A DNA stretch of 64,000 nucleotides, from positions 3,596,001 through 3,660,000 of the forward strand of contig NZ_CP030047.1 of assembly GCF_015291625.1 (NCBI RefSeq). Direction: 5' to 3'. Origin of the DNA: Bradyrhizobium sp. CCBAU 53421 (GTDB lineage Bacteria; Pseudomonadota; Alphaproteobacteria; Rhizobiales; Xanthobacteraceae). Below, in pieces: positions 51,876-61,277 of the stretch; the stretch's first letter is position 1; each line of letters starts with the position of its first letter. A program made the position numbers and the translations under genes. Below the pieces are notes generated by a model, which saw nothing but the letters and a program-made list of their open reading frames with translations, ran no database searches and was not told the origin of the DNA.

Positions 51876-52021
51876 TGGGAGCTGCCGTTAGTTCGTTACC
51901 AAGTTTACTGTCCGATCCAAGAAATCGTGAACATGCCGAATGAACGCGAAGCCGCGGATCGCCGGTGCCCATCACGTGAATGTCGACAGCAGACGCTCCT
52001 CGCACCGAACAGGGCATCGCT

Positions 52022-54367
52022 TCACTGTTTGAGGACGAGACGCCCCGCAGCGTCGCGCTGATATCCGAGATCAGCGACAAACTTGGACATGATGGTGTAG
52101 CTGACCTCGACCCGGTCCTTCTTGAAGGCTTGCCAAAAGGCGTGCACGCTTATGGAGGGATTGGCTTCGATCGCCGAACGGATGTAGTCCTCATGGCCTT
52201 CGAGCTTGCCGGCAGGCTGCACGTCCCCATACTCGTCGAAGTGCGCGACCCATTTGGTAACGGCTTTCGCGCTGACGCCGAGACGTCTCGAAACGAAGTA
52301 CGGGCTCAGCCCCGTCTTGATCTGATCGACGGCCTTCCGCTTCACGTCCGTCGACACCCGCTTTAACGTCCTCCCCTGAAGGTTGATCTCTTTGAGCGCG
52401 GAAGGCATCGAGGGGAGAACGCGCTCGAAGCTGGCCCTGTCATAGATCGGGAAGACGCTCTTGCTCCACTCGGAGATCGGCTCGATGCCCACCGACCTTA
52501 GCCAGCGGCCGACTTCATGCGCGACATTAAAGGGCGAGCGCTCGAGCATTTCCGGAAGGAAGATGTACTTTCGAGCCGTGGTTGCCACATCGGAGCGCTT
52601 GTAGACTGTGTTGCGGCTCTCACGCTTGCTCAGCAGGAACCCCGCCCGGGCAACCTTCCAGACCGAACTTTCGGCAATGTTGAGCATCTCAGCTGCCTGG
52701 CTTCTGGTCATCCAGGCACTCGGCACGGCAGGACGCTTGGCCTGCTCCAGCCGAACAAGGGTCACGAAATCTTCGACGTCAACCGGCGCGACCCACTTCC
52801 GCCATTCGTTTCCGTCATCCCGAAGGAGTTCGACCCTAATGTTTCCAGACAAGATCAGCTCGATAATAGCCGGCCACGGCACCGGCGGACAGAGCCTGCG
52901 TGCCGCGTTCCACAAATGGTCCGCGATCGACCGTGACGGATCGGCTGGTAGCGCGCGCTCCTTGATAGCCATGATGATCGCGTTGACGGACGAGGCCCTA
53001 TAGACGGTCTTGCTGTCCAACATGGACTTCACTGGCTCCTCGATCCTCTCGACGAGCCGACGGTCAGCGAGTTCGTGGAGTTCCGCGATCGACACCCGAA
53101 GGACTGCCTTGGCTCTGTTCTCATCCATCGCGTCCTTGTAGAGGGCAGCCAACGGCGCGATCTCGTCACGGTTCATCAGCACTGGTGACAGCTCGATATC
53201 CGCCCGTCTGGCTTCGACCATCCCGGTTGCGACCAAGCGCTGGAGCGCGTGCTTGGAAACTCCGAACAGTTCGTGGATTTCCTGTATGTTCAGCCAGGGG
53301 CCATGGGACTTCGGCTTGACAGTGCCCAAGCGTTTCCGGACGAGGCCCAGTTCGCTGGTGTCCGTCAAGTCCTTTTGAAGGCCTTCGACCAGGAATGCCC
53401 TTATGACCGGCGCTAGGCTTCGGTCGTTCACGGTCCCGGCGAGCGGACCGACTTCCGCAAAAAGCCCGTGAGTCTTCTTTCTTTCCGACATATGTGCCCG
53501 GAGCTTGGCCGTGCCGGCCGCGAAGCCGTCTCTGCCGCCAATGATCATTCGACCGGCGACTTCCAACAGGTCCGAAGTAAACCCGTCGAAGTGGCCGGCG
53601 CGCAACGGACGGCCGACAAAAACTGTCTTTCCGCTGATTTCCGGACGAAGGCAGCTCGCGATAGAAATGACGGCATCGAAGATGTCGGAATTCGACGCGT
53701 TGCCGAGTGCGGCCGGCAGCAGCCTCCGTACAGCTTCGCGCTTCCCGGAATCTGGATCTACGAGACCCACTACGAAGTCGATTGCCTCCTCATCGCCAAA
53801 TTCCAGAATCGGCTGCGGATAGTCGCGCAAGTCCGTCTTGGGAAATCCACGGTCAGTCACGCAGACTTCGCAGTAGGTGGGGCCTCGGACGAACCACCAT
53901 CGCAGCTTCTCTCCGCAGACGGGGCAAGTGACCAGCAGGCGTTCCCGCGTGGTGGGATCGAAGCACAACGGCCGCAAGTCCCAGATGGCCCTATGGTACG
54001 GCGAGAGAGCAAGCGCGCGCGGGGATACCCTTCTGAAGATAGTCTCCAGGTACTGGGTTCGGAGCTTCGTACCGAAGAAATCGATCGTCTCGGTGCTGTG
54101 ATGGTCGAAACGCCCTCTGGGGTGAAGTCGTCGAACGATGTCCTCGCGGTCTACCTTGAAAAGTACTGCCAATGCGTCGGCTTGTTTTTCCGATATGCTT
54201 ACTCCGCTAGGATTGCCGGCCGGCTGCACGCCGGCGAGCGCGAGCCCCCGCTTCAGCCTGTCGATGGCGGTTCTTTCCAGGGCGCGACCGAACAACCCGA
54301 GAAGGCTCTCGCCTTCTATCGGCTCAGGCATGTCGGCGGCGAAAGGGCGGATTTTGAGATCGGACAT
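52022..54367 (-). CDS. tniQ: TniQ-family target selector with C-terminal IS630-like HTH
   Basis: A 781-residue protein, far longer than usual TniQ (300-500). The N-terminal TniQ domain (EGESLLGLFGRALERTA) is followed by a zinc finger with cysteines at about 148, 151, 166 and 169. Central segments have several helix-turn-helix-like motifs (SRSQAAEMLNIAESSVWKVARAGF type). Residues ~668-781 (KRKAVDQIKTGLSPYFVSRRLGVSAKAVTKWV then GHEDYIRSAIEANPSIS) look like the paired HTH N-terminus of IS630-family transposases. In Tn7-like elements TniQ/TnsD reads the target site and recruits TnsC. Downstream of tnsC in the same operon. Confidence 0.8.
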   Translation of the reverse strand: MSDLKIRPFAADMPEPIEGESLLGLFGRALERTAIDRLKRGLALAGVQPAGNPSGVSISEKQADALAVLFKVDREDIVRRLHPRGRFDHHSTETIDFFGTKLRTQYLETIFRRVSPRALALSPYHRAIWDLRPLCFDPTTRERLLVTCPVCGEKLRWWFVRGPTYCEVCVTDRGFPKTDLRDYPQPILEFGDEEAIDFVVGLVDPDSGKREAVRRLLPAALGNASNSDIFDAVISIASCLRPEISGKTVFVGRPLRAGHFDGFTSDLLEVAGRMIIGGRDGFAAGTAKLRAHMSERKKTHGLFAEVGPLAGTVNDRSLAPVIRAFLVEGLQKDLTDTSELGLVRKRLGTVKPKSHGPWLNIQEIHELFGVSKHALQRLVATGMVEARRADIELSPVLMNRDEIAPLAALYKDAMDENRAKAVLRVSIAELHELADRRLVERIEEPVKSMLDSKTVYRASSVNAIIMAIKERALPADPSRSIADHLWNAARRLCPPVPWPAIIELILSGNIRVELLRDDGNEWRKWVAPVDVEDFVTLVRLEQAKRPAVPSAWMTRSQAAEMLNIAESSVWKVARAGFLLSKRESRNTVYKRSDVATTARKYIFLPEMLERSPFNVAHEVGRWLRSVGIEPISEWSKSVFPIYDRASFERVLPSMPSALKEINLQGRTLKRVSTDVKRKAVDQIKTGLSPYFVSRRLGVSAKAVTKWVAHFDEYGDVQPAGKLEGHEDYIRSAIEANPSISVHAFWQAFKKDRVEVSYTIMSKFVADLGYQRDAAGRLVLKQ

Positions 54368-54384
54368 TGTTCGGCCCAGGGCGC

Positions 54385-55443
54385 CTAGCCGAGTCCCTTG
54401 ACGGCGTCGAGAGTCTGAGCCTGCGGCCCTTCCGCGAACGGATCGTAGACCTCAACCTGCTGGCCATTATCGTCGACCTGCGAGGTCTTCCAAGCGTAAA
54501 ACGCGGCCTCAATATCCTTCCATTCGATGCTCCGCCGCTTGTCACGATGGGCGAGACGAAGGGCGATGCGAAGTATTCGGACCACAGTTCCGACAACACC
54601 TCCTGACATGTCGTAAACCATGGCCCGGCTGCGGAGATCTTCGATCAGACCGATTCTTCTCTCGACAATGCCATCGCGCTCCATTTGTCGATCGACTTGT
54701 CCGACGAACTTGAAGAAGTATCGACGCTCGCTGGGAACGTTGAGGTCGACCGGATCGAGATTGATGTCTGCGATCTTCCGTGAATTGAGCTCTGGGTCTG
54801 CCTCGAAGAGACGGTGTGCCTTGGCGGTGCCCATGACGACTACGGAAAACACGCCTTCGTTCACGAGGCTCTTGATCGCCTTGGCCATTGGGCGTGCGGT
54901 TGCGATCTCGTCTTGTCCGATCATGTTGTTCGCCTCGTCTAGCACGACGATGAAGGTTCTCTTGGAGCGCGCGATATTCCGGATGGCCCTAATCGCCTGA
55001 TCCGGCGAGTAGCCATGCGACGATCTACGCACGACGTCGGCCTGAGGATCCTGGAACGCTTCGAGTATTTGGACCTGAAGCTTCTTCTCGTTGCGGGTGG
55101 CCGAGCGAAGGGTCACAATGACTACGGGCATCTCGCCCGGGCGAGTCTTGTTCCACTTTTCGACAATCTTCTCGACCGAAGTGGTTTTGGTCGACCCCGT
55201 CGGACCAATGACGGAAATCACTTCCATTTCGCTGTACTTGATGGTCTGGCCGTTCTTCTCCGCCTCTACCTCGTTCTGGCGATCGATGGCGACGACCGCC
55301 TCCGTCTCCTCCATGAGATCGTTTATCTCGGCCTCGATCTTGTCGAGGCGCATGTTATCGACCTTCATGTCCTTGAACCGCGCACGGATCGAGACAAGAG
55401 TCTCGGGTTCGGTCGGCTTGACTTTCGCGTTACTCATTGTCAT
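54385..55443 (-). CDS. tnsC: TnsC-like AAA+ transposition regulator
   Basis: A 352-residue ATPase. Walker A is GPTGSTKT at 80-87 and Walker B is FIVVLDEANN at about 164-173, followed by an AAA+ C-terminal helical part. TnsC filaments on target DNA, links TniQ to the TnsA/TnsB transposase and gives target immunity. The start overlaps the tnsB stop (ATGA), implying coupled translation. Confidence 0.9.
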   Translation of the reverse strand: MTMSNAKVKPTEPETLVSIRARFKDMKVDNMRLDKIEAEINDLMEETEAVVAIDRQNEVEAEKNGQTIKYSEMEVISVIGPTGSTKTTSVEKIVEKWNKTRPGEMPVVIVTLRSATRNEKKLQVQILEAFQDPQADVVRRSSHGYSPDQAIRAIRNIARSKRTFIVVLDEANNMIGQDEIATARPMAKAIKSLVNEGVFSVVVMGTAKAHRLFEADPELNSRKIADINLDPVDLNVPSERRYFFKFVGQVDRQMERDGIVERRIGLIEDLRSRAMVYDMSGGVVGTVVRILRIALRLAHRDKRRSIEWKDIEAAFYAWKTSQVDDNGQQVEVYDPFAEGPQAQTLDAVKGLG

Positions 55444-57794
55444 TTGTCCCCATCAAGAAACGTGTCGAGATCGATGTCCGGATCGTCCTTGGGCCCCGCG
55501 GCCTTCTTAGGGGCCGGCTTGTCCTTCGCTTTTCGGGCGCTGTTCGCAGCCTTCTGCGAGGCTGCCTCTCGAGCGCGCTCCTTGGCGTTCTCTGTGGCGG
55601 CCGCGGCGTGGGCCTCCGCTTCGGCCTTTTTCTTATCCCGCATGGTGCGGGCCCTCTTCTTTTTCTGCTCCTCGCTGGGCGACTTGCCCTTGGCGCGGCG
55701 CTCGTCTTCCTCGCGCTCGAAGGCGGCCACCTGCTGCGGGACGAGAGTCGCCTCGCCGTAGCCGTTGACCGTCGGTTCTGCCGTCGCGAACAGCACCTCG
55801 GACGCGGCGATCGGAGCGTCGTCGGAAGCGGTAGATCCGGCAGGTCGGTCGAACATCCCCTGCGACTGAGCAAGGCCGCGGATGGCTTCCTTAGTGTCAC
55901 GCATGGGCAGGATGCCCGCGATCCGCTCCCATTTCTGACGGAGCTTGTTGCGCGCAACCCACTTCTGTTGGTCGGTCTTGAACGGAATTCCGGCTTCCTT
56001 CGCGAAGATGCGGACCTTCTCGGCGTTCCAGAACGAGATCGGTCGCGTGAACTCGCTCTTGGCGTCGCGCTGGCGATGTGCGCCGGGCGGCATCATGACG
56101 AACTGGCGGTCCCGGTTCGGCAGCGTGACGAAGCGCGGTGGCTTGACGCCGTCGTTCCAGACCTGGATGCAGCTTGCGTCGATGGGATCCCACTTGATGG
56201 TCACCCAGCAGCGCGCGCTGCCGACCGGCGAACTGGACTGATCGCGACGCTTGGCATTCCTGGATAGATCGTCGAGCAGCTTGGAGGTCTTTTGCTGATC
56301 GTGGAAATCCATGTGCTTGAACCGGATGCCACGGCGCGTCAGACGTACTCGTGCCATCCGCCCGAGCAGATGGTCGAGCGCGTTGATGTCGGAGATAACG
56401 TCTCTGCTCTTCAGCCTCCGCTTCCAAACCTCGGCCGGGATGTCGTCGATTCCTGTGTGGAATTCGTCGTGATAGCCGACGATGGCCTCATGGATGATTT
56501 CGTCGAGCGAGCCGAGGCTGATCACGGCGTCCTCGCGCGGCTTGACGTCGATGAGGCGCATCTCGGTCGGACCGGCCGGGACGCCGCCCGGCAGCTTGTG
56601 GAAGAGCCGGTCGTTGAGGTTCTTGAAGAAGCGTTCGCCGACCGCCTTGTACTGCGGCGTCCGAACGGGAGACCAGATGATTTCAGTGCCGAGATCGCGC
56701 AACGCGTCCTGCAGGCTCCGGCTTTTGAATTCCCACGCCGAGTCGACGAGCAGGGTCTTCGGCAAACCCCAGCCGTCCCACGTTCCTTCGATATCGGGGA
56801 ACAGCTTCGCCATGTAGTACTTGTTGCGGTTGACGCGCTTGAGCGTCGTCAGAACCGAATGAAGGCTTGCCGGTTCGAACGAGAGGAGGTAGCCGAGGAT
56901 CATCCGGGTCGCGACGTCGATGGCCACTGTCAGCGTCGGCCGGCCGAGCGGGAGGAGGAACTCGTTGTCGAATACGACGAAGGTATCGATCACTGTATGG
57001 TCCATGATGACCAGCTCGAGCGGCTCTTCCGCGGAGAGGCTGTCCTTCACGCCCTCGAACTTGAGCGTGGCCTCGCGCCGCGAATACTTGCGCGCCCAGT
57101 TCTCCTGGTTGATCGTGCGGTTGATCCGCCGGCGCAACGTCTCCATGCGGCGCGGAAATTCGCTCTCGGACACGCCCGCCTTCTGCATGAGGTCGCGGAA
57201 GAATCCGTACGCGTCGGTGTACGTTCTAGGTCGCAGGCTCCAATAAAAATCGACCGCCTGGTCGAGACCCTCTTCGACGGCCTTGCCGAAACGCTTCCTC
57301 TCCGTCTTCCCGCGCAACGACCGGAATACACGGAGCGGTCGATTGCCGGGTACGCCGCAATTGACGATCGCATTGTAAAGTGCAGTCGGATTCACAGCGT
57401 GGTTCAGCAGTTTCAAACGATCGTCGTGCTTAAAGCCGCGGATGAAATCCTTGAGGCCCTTGCGACCGAGCGTAGGACACTTCGCATCGTCCCATTGGCG
57501 AACGAAGAACTGCAGCGTGCGCGCGCGAATGGCTTCGGGCGAGAATTCCTCGCCCGGCGCGAGTTCACCGAGGTCGTTGACCGACTTGGGTCGACCGTCA
57601 GACCGTTTGAAGATGTCAATTTTCTTTGCCTCACCGGAACCCAACAAGTCGACGAGCTGGGTCTCGGAGAGCGGCAGCCGGGCGCCAGTGTTCTTGATGA
57701 ACCAAAGCGTCTCGTCTTCCCATTCCTCGAGGAAACGGAAGCGCCCCTCCGGAAAATCGAAGATGTCGCCAGGCTTGAGATTGAGAGTGGTCAT
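55440..57794 (-). CDS. tnsB: TnsB-like DDE transposase
   Basis: A 784-residue transposase of the Mu/Tn7/Tn552 (retroviral integrase) superfamily. The catalytic triad is visible: IMDHT at residue 265, LLVDSAWE at 351 and YKAVGERFF with E387. N-terminal domains (to ~250) bind the ends. The ~140 residues at the C-terminus are highly charged (EQKKKRARTMRDKKKAEAE) and finish with DPDIDLDTFLDGDK, probably the TnsC-contact tail. It cuts the 3' ends and joins them to target. The gene follows tnsA by 23 bases. Confidence 0.93.
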   Translation of the reverse strand: MTTLNLKPGDIFDFPEGRFRFLEEWEDETLWFIKNTGARLPLSETQLVDLLGSGEAKKIDIFKRSDGRPKSVNDLGELAPGEEFSPEAIRARTLQFFVRQWDDAKCPTLGRKGLKDFIRGFKHDDRLKLLNHAVNPTALYNAIVNCGVPGNRPLRVFRSLRGKTERKRFGKAVEEGLDQAVDFYWSLRPRTYTDAYGFFRDLMQKAGVSESEFPRRMETLRRRINRTINQENWARKYSRREATLKFEGVKDSLSAEEPLELVIMDHTVIDTFVVFDNEFLLPLGRPTLTVAIDVATRMILGYLLSFEPASLHSVLTTLKRVNRNKYYMAKLFPDIEGTWDGWGLPKTLLVDSAWEFKSRSLQDALRDLGTEIIWSPVRTPQYKAVGERFFKNLNDRLFHKLPGGVPAGPTEMRLIDVKPREDAVISLGSLDEIIHEAIVGYHDEFHTGIDDIPAEVWKRRLKSRDVISDINALDHLLGRMARVRLTRRGIRFKHMDFHDQQKTSKLLDDLSRNAKRRDQSSSPVGSARCWVTIKWDPIDASCIQVWNDGVKPPRFVTLPNRDRQFVMMPPGAHRQRDAKSEFTRPISFWNAEKVRIFAKEAGIPFKTDQQKWVARNKLRQKWERIAGILPMRDTKEAIRGLAQSQGMFDRPAGSTASDDAPIAASEVLFATAEPTVNGYGEATLVPQQVAAFEREEDERRAKGKSPSEEQKKKRARTMRDKKKAEAEAHAAAATENAKERAREAASQKAANSARKAKDKPAPKKAAGPKDDPDIDLDTFLDGDK

Positions 57795-57817
57795 GAAACC
57801 TCCTTTCAGGACGGACC

Positions 57818-58567
57818 CTAGCGCCGCCCCCTGTGTTGCGGCTTCGTCACAGCGCTGTCGCGCGAAATCTTCCTGGTGATGTCGATACCTGCCGAACGCG
57901 TGCAGACCAGCGCGTGCAGCACCTTCCGAGCGCGGTCGTCCGCGAAACCTCCCGCGACCGCGATCGTCTCAATCGCCTCGGCGTATGCGATCGTGCCCTT
58001 CGCTTCGAATGTTTCCTCCATGGCCAGCCGCTCGCGCGTGCCGATGTAGGCGAATTTGTCGGCGAAGATCGACTGCGCGTTCGGGAGAAGCGGATTGATG
58101 TCCACGTCGTCGTCCGCGACCACGATCCGGAAGGTCCAGCCTACGGCTTCATAGACGCTCGCGGCCTTCGCAATCTTGAAGGCGTAATCGGGATCGGCGT
58201 CGATCTCGTCCTTTGACTTCTTGACCTCGATGATCTCGATCGTCCCGTCGGCCATCCTCCGCATCAGGTCGGGGAAGTAGTCCAGTCGACGGCGCGCTCC
58301 CTCCAGTCGGATCTCGAGGCGATGCGGCTGCGAGAGGAAACGCTCGACGGCGGTGTCTGCTTCAGAGATCATCATCAAGTGCCGCTCGCCAAAACCTTCC
58401 CATGGCATGGCGCGCTTCGACTTCCGCGAAACCAGACGTCCGACCGGCTTATTGTGGGCTCTTTCCACGAACGTCCGAATTGGATGCCAGTCGGGCGCTT
58501 CTACGATGGTAGCCTTAGACACGGCGATCATGGTCGCGCGAGTGTGACGATTCTCGGCACTATGCAT
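57818..58567 (-). CDS. tnsA: TnsA-like endonuclease
   Basis: A 249-residue protein with a PD-(D/E)xK nuclease core: GERHLMM (E61), DYFPDLM (D100) and EIIEVKKS (E114, K116), the order of TnsA. In Tn7, TnsA nicks the 5' ends so that the element leaves cleanly. The ATG at 58567 is favoured because GAGGAGA is seven bases upstream; another ATG at 58591 is in frame. It is the first gene of the tns operon, so the right transposon end should lie a short way upstream. Confidence 0.88.
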   Translation of the reverse strand: MHSAENRHTRATMIAVSKATIVEAPDWHPIRTFVERAHNKPVGRLVSRKSKRAMPWEGFGERHLMMISEADTAVERFLSQPHRLEIRLEGARRRLDYFPDLMRRMADGTIEIIEVKKSKDEIDADPDYAFKIAKAASVYEAVGWTFRIVVADDDVDINPLLPNAQSIFADKFAYIGTRERLAMEETFEAKGTIAYAEAIETIAVAGGFADDRARKVLHALVCTRSAGIDITRKISRDSAVTKPQHRGRR

Positions 58568-59057
58568 GGTAGAAATCTCCTCAAGCGACATCCGCGCGTG
58601 GATCGGCCATCCATCCGCGGGCGGTCTCGACGGCGATCGACGACGTTCGGCGGGGACGCGGAGCGCTCTTCGTCCAGCGGCTGGCCGGACTGCGGCGCTC
58701 CGAAAAAGTGTGGTTGGCAGGTCGAGGTTGGAGGCCGAAGATCCTCGCCTGCACTGTGCGGCGACGGTGCGTGCGGTCCTAAGACCGTTCGACTAGGTTC
58801 GGTCTGTTGCCTCTACTTCGGCCCTAGGAAATGAACGCACTCGCCAGAGGCGTGCATTTCTATTTGGCGATCGTGATGGACATCAGAGAAACTCCATTCG
58901 GAATGGGCGCGTTAAGACGATCGAGACTGATCGGCTGGTGGAGTTCGACCACAAGTTAGGTGTCGATGGAATCGTGAGGTCAGTGGCGACGTCCAAGATG
59001 CCGGCGAAAATCGAGACGAGGACTGTCTCGTTTAGCGACAGGGGAAAGAAGAGATAT

Positions 59058-59071
59058 GTCCTGAACAGGAC
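59058..59071. promoter_or_regulatory. GTCCT-N4-AGGAC palindrome, copy 1
   Basis: GTCCTGAACAGGAC, perfect 5-base arms with a four-base centre. Same arms and spacing as the larger palindrome 85 bases further on. Confidence 0.45.
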
Positions 59072-59136
59072 TGCTGAACTGTCAAAGGCTGCAAGTCCGA
59101 TTGTGCGGAACTCGCGTGATGAACGGGGCACCGAAT

Positions 59137-59162
59137 GCCACGGTCCTACGTAGGACCGTGGC
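59137..59162. promoter_or_regulatory. Perfect 26-bp palindrome
   Basis: GCCACGGTCCTAC joined directly to its reverse complement GTAGGACCGTGGC, no loop, no T-run, so not a terminator. It contains the GTCCT-N4-AGGAC core. A dimeric regulator or a resolution/recombination protein is the likely reader. The element is in the gene-free strip between tnsA and the following minus-strand gene. Confidence 0.6.
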
Positions 59163-59301
59163 CTCACCAAACGTTCGCTCTAGGCGAGAGAGCTTAGGGA
59201 CGTGCCTGTGGCTCCTTCGGGATGAGCGATACGACGACCCTGCTGTTTTCGAACGATTGCAACTCTCCGGAAACAGGGGGACGCTGCCGTTCGGCCGATT
59301 G

Positions 59302-59817
59302 TTATCGCCCGCGGGGAAGGCCGGCTTCGGACATGGCTGCTGAGCTTTCCCCGTTGCAACCATCGTTGTCAGGAGCCTCCGGTTCCGTGAGCTCGTCCTC
59401 GTCTTCTGCGGGTTCCTCGTCAGCTTCGGCTGGCAACCCGTTCTTGGCTTCATCCTCGTCACGCCGCCGTGCCTCGCGGAGTTCGATGCGCCGAAACCAA
59501 TAGGACTCAGGTACTGCTACGAGCGCTCGAAGGAGCCGACGGACGGCCGACACGGTCGGCGGCAGAGGAGGGAAGCCGAAAAGCCTATTTAATGCCCAGT
59601 ATCCATCGTTTTTGCTGAACGAGAACAGTTCGTCGTGGACGTGATGGAGTGCGGCCTTAAGCTCCGACTCGGACATGTCGAGCCAGAAATGTGCGGAGGC
59701 GAAGTCCAGGAGGGTATCCACGAATAGGCTGCAATACGCGTGTTCCAGGTGGGCAGGCAATTCAACCGGGCTTAGGACGAATGCCGTCGAGTCGTTCAAT
59801 AGCGTTGGTAGTTGCAT
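59302..59817 (-). CDS. Hypothetical acidic-tailed protein
   Basis: A 171-residue protein (MQLPTLLNDSTAFVLSPVELPAHLEHAYCSLFVDTLL), helical for ~130 residues, then with an acidic, Pro/Glu/Asp-rich low-complexity tail. The ATG at 59817 has GGAG about ten bases upstream; the longer frame to 60075 lacks such a site. No domain recognised. It is in the same direction as the tns genes and the Lon-like cluster, and could be either element cargo or host island. Confidence 0.6.
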   Translation of the reverse strand: MQLPTLLNDSTAFVLSPVELPAHLEHAYCSLFVDTLLDFASAHFWLDMSESELKAALHHVHDELFSFSKNDGYWALNRLFGFPPLPPTVSAVRRLLRALVAVPESYWFRRIELREARRRDEDEAKNGLPAEADEEPAEDEDELTEPEAPDNDGCNGESSAAMSEAGLPRGR

Positions 59818-60775
59818 GGTAGTTGCTCCATTTTGGGGCGAGCGAAACCGTTTCCCCCCGCGAAGGAGGAACCGGAACCGCGGGTTTTCACCGAAATGAC
59901 AGCAACGGCTGTTGCGCGGCGCATGGGCCCATGGCACCATTGTCGCGGTGACCCCCCAGCCTTTCCTGGTCGTAGGGTGGTTCCATATCGGCGGACTTTT
60001 CCGTACGACGCTCTGAGCGCGCCCCCGGTTCCAGCGGGGGTTGCGTCTCAGGGTGACTACCGTGCGGAGTGTCACCTTGATCTTTCCACAACGTGCTGCA
60101 AACGGTCAATAAGGGCAGTCCTATCGGCCGGTCGCGATTCCTTGCGCTTGTTCTGGCTGCTTTCCTGCCTCCTATCCTGCACCCAACGATTGCCCGCGCT
60201 CGCACCGGTGACTCCCCGCACAACCGCGTAGCAGCTTGTGACTAGATATCTCGAGTCCTTCACCCAGCGAGGCGGGCCTTTGATCGAACAGGCCGCAACG
60301 AATCCTTGAAGGCCATTTGCACGTTGCGGCAATGCCGTGTTTTGACTGAACCTCATTATTCAACGCGCCGGGGATCGTGAAACTGACGATCGTGCTTATC
60401 TGCCGAAGCGCCGAGCACTCTCCATGCGGACTCCGTTCTCGTGAAACGACGGTGCCGGAGGTCCTAATCCGAGACAGGCCTCCTTAGCGATTTCGCTCAT
60501 AGCGTTTCCAGTCGTGTGCTCCTTAGAGTCCTGCTTCAAGGACTCGATAAAACACACGTAAGAATAGCATGCGAGCGCGTGCGCTACCTAAGTCGCAATC
60601 TTCGACTTCGCGTCGCCTAAAGCAGATTGCTCGGCTGCGAGCCCCTTCTTGGACTCAATCGAGGTGCGGTTCCCACTCGAAAAATTCCAAGGATTGCGAA
60701 AAAAATTGCGAACGCAAAGCGAATGCGGCGCGCGCCGTTCAGAATCCAGCGGTTCCTCGACGGCTGCAATCGTTC
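59818..60775. other. Long region without supportable gene
   Basis: About 950 bases. Contains GGTGAC/GTCACC (about 60050-60080), a CCCCC/GGGGG stem near 60020, and the inverted repeat GAGTCCT-N6-AGGACTC at 60526-60545, whose arms recall the GTCCT/AGGAC palindromes at 59.1 kb. Small open frames here lack ribosome sites and protein-like composition. Confidence 0.45.
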
Positions 60776-60961
60776 TCAACCCACAACCTGAAGGGCGCCT
60801 ACAGAAGCTGCAAGAGCCAATTTGAAGCATTCCTTAATCCTATCGTCGTCGCCTTGCGGGTCTTGAAGCATCATTTGTGTGATCTGCTTGGGAACATAGA
60901 CCTCGCTGAGCGAGGCAAAGCCAAAGAGGAACTCGATGTCGGCCTCGATTGCAGTGGTCAT
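60776..60961 (-). CDS. Possible 61-residue small protein
   Basis: MTTAIEADIEFLFGFASLSEVYVPKQ, then LQDPQGDDDRIKECFKLALAASVGALQVV: balanced, amphipathic composition. Its ATG overlaps by ATGA the stop of a 25-codon GTG-started frame (60958-61035). No ribosome site is obvious, so expression would depend on coupling. Weakly supported. Confidence 0.3.
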   Translation of the reverse strand: MTTAIEADIEFLFGFASLSEVYVPKQITQMMLQDPQGDDDRIKECFKLALAASVGALQVVG

Positions 60962-61277
60962 AGCAAAACGTTGTCGGCCCCGAGGCTGGCGTCTGCCGTC
61001 ATTTCAGCTAGGCCTAAAATTTCGTCTTCGGCCACATCCGTGATGATGGGAAACGGGAACCATCGCGCCTAATGCCAGACCGAAAGCTTCGGGCTAGACG
61101 AACCCGAAGACGTGAATCTGAAAGCACTGGATGGATCCTTGCAAGGACCTGGAACTTTGATGGAAGATGCCAGGAAGGGCGTGATGGGAGGGCGCAAAGA
61201 GTATCTGACAGATCCGACCTCCGCCGCGGTTAACGGGTTCGCTCAAACTTTGATAGTCGATAGTTCCGGCTTGACCC

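Larger units (their letters stand above)
58568..59301. other. Gene-free region upstream of tnsA with palindromes, possible right end
   Basis: About 730 bases with no gene, carrying a CGAGAC/GTCTCG inverted repeat (59012-59030) and two GTCCT-N4-AGGAC sites (below). A related half-site GGTCCTAAGACC is at 58775-58786, close to where a tnsA promoter would lie. The right end of the element may be here but terminal repeats matching the left were not found. Confidence 0.45.

Noticed and set aside
56292..57821. 509-codon plus-strand frame opposite tnsB
   Set aside because: Opposite a transposase with all catalytic residues; composition is that of a shadow.
44240..58567. CRISPR-associated transposon (CAST)
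   Set aside because: No cas genes, no repeat-spacer array, and the TniQ is long with its own DNA-binding domains.
59137..59162. Palindrome as a transcription terminator
   Set aside because: No loop and no T-run on either side; symmetric form fits a protein site better.
58592..59301. Right end of the transposon by matching the left 22-bp motifs
   Set aside because: No inverted copy of GAACGRGTCGG was found here by eye; an end further right cannot be excluded.
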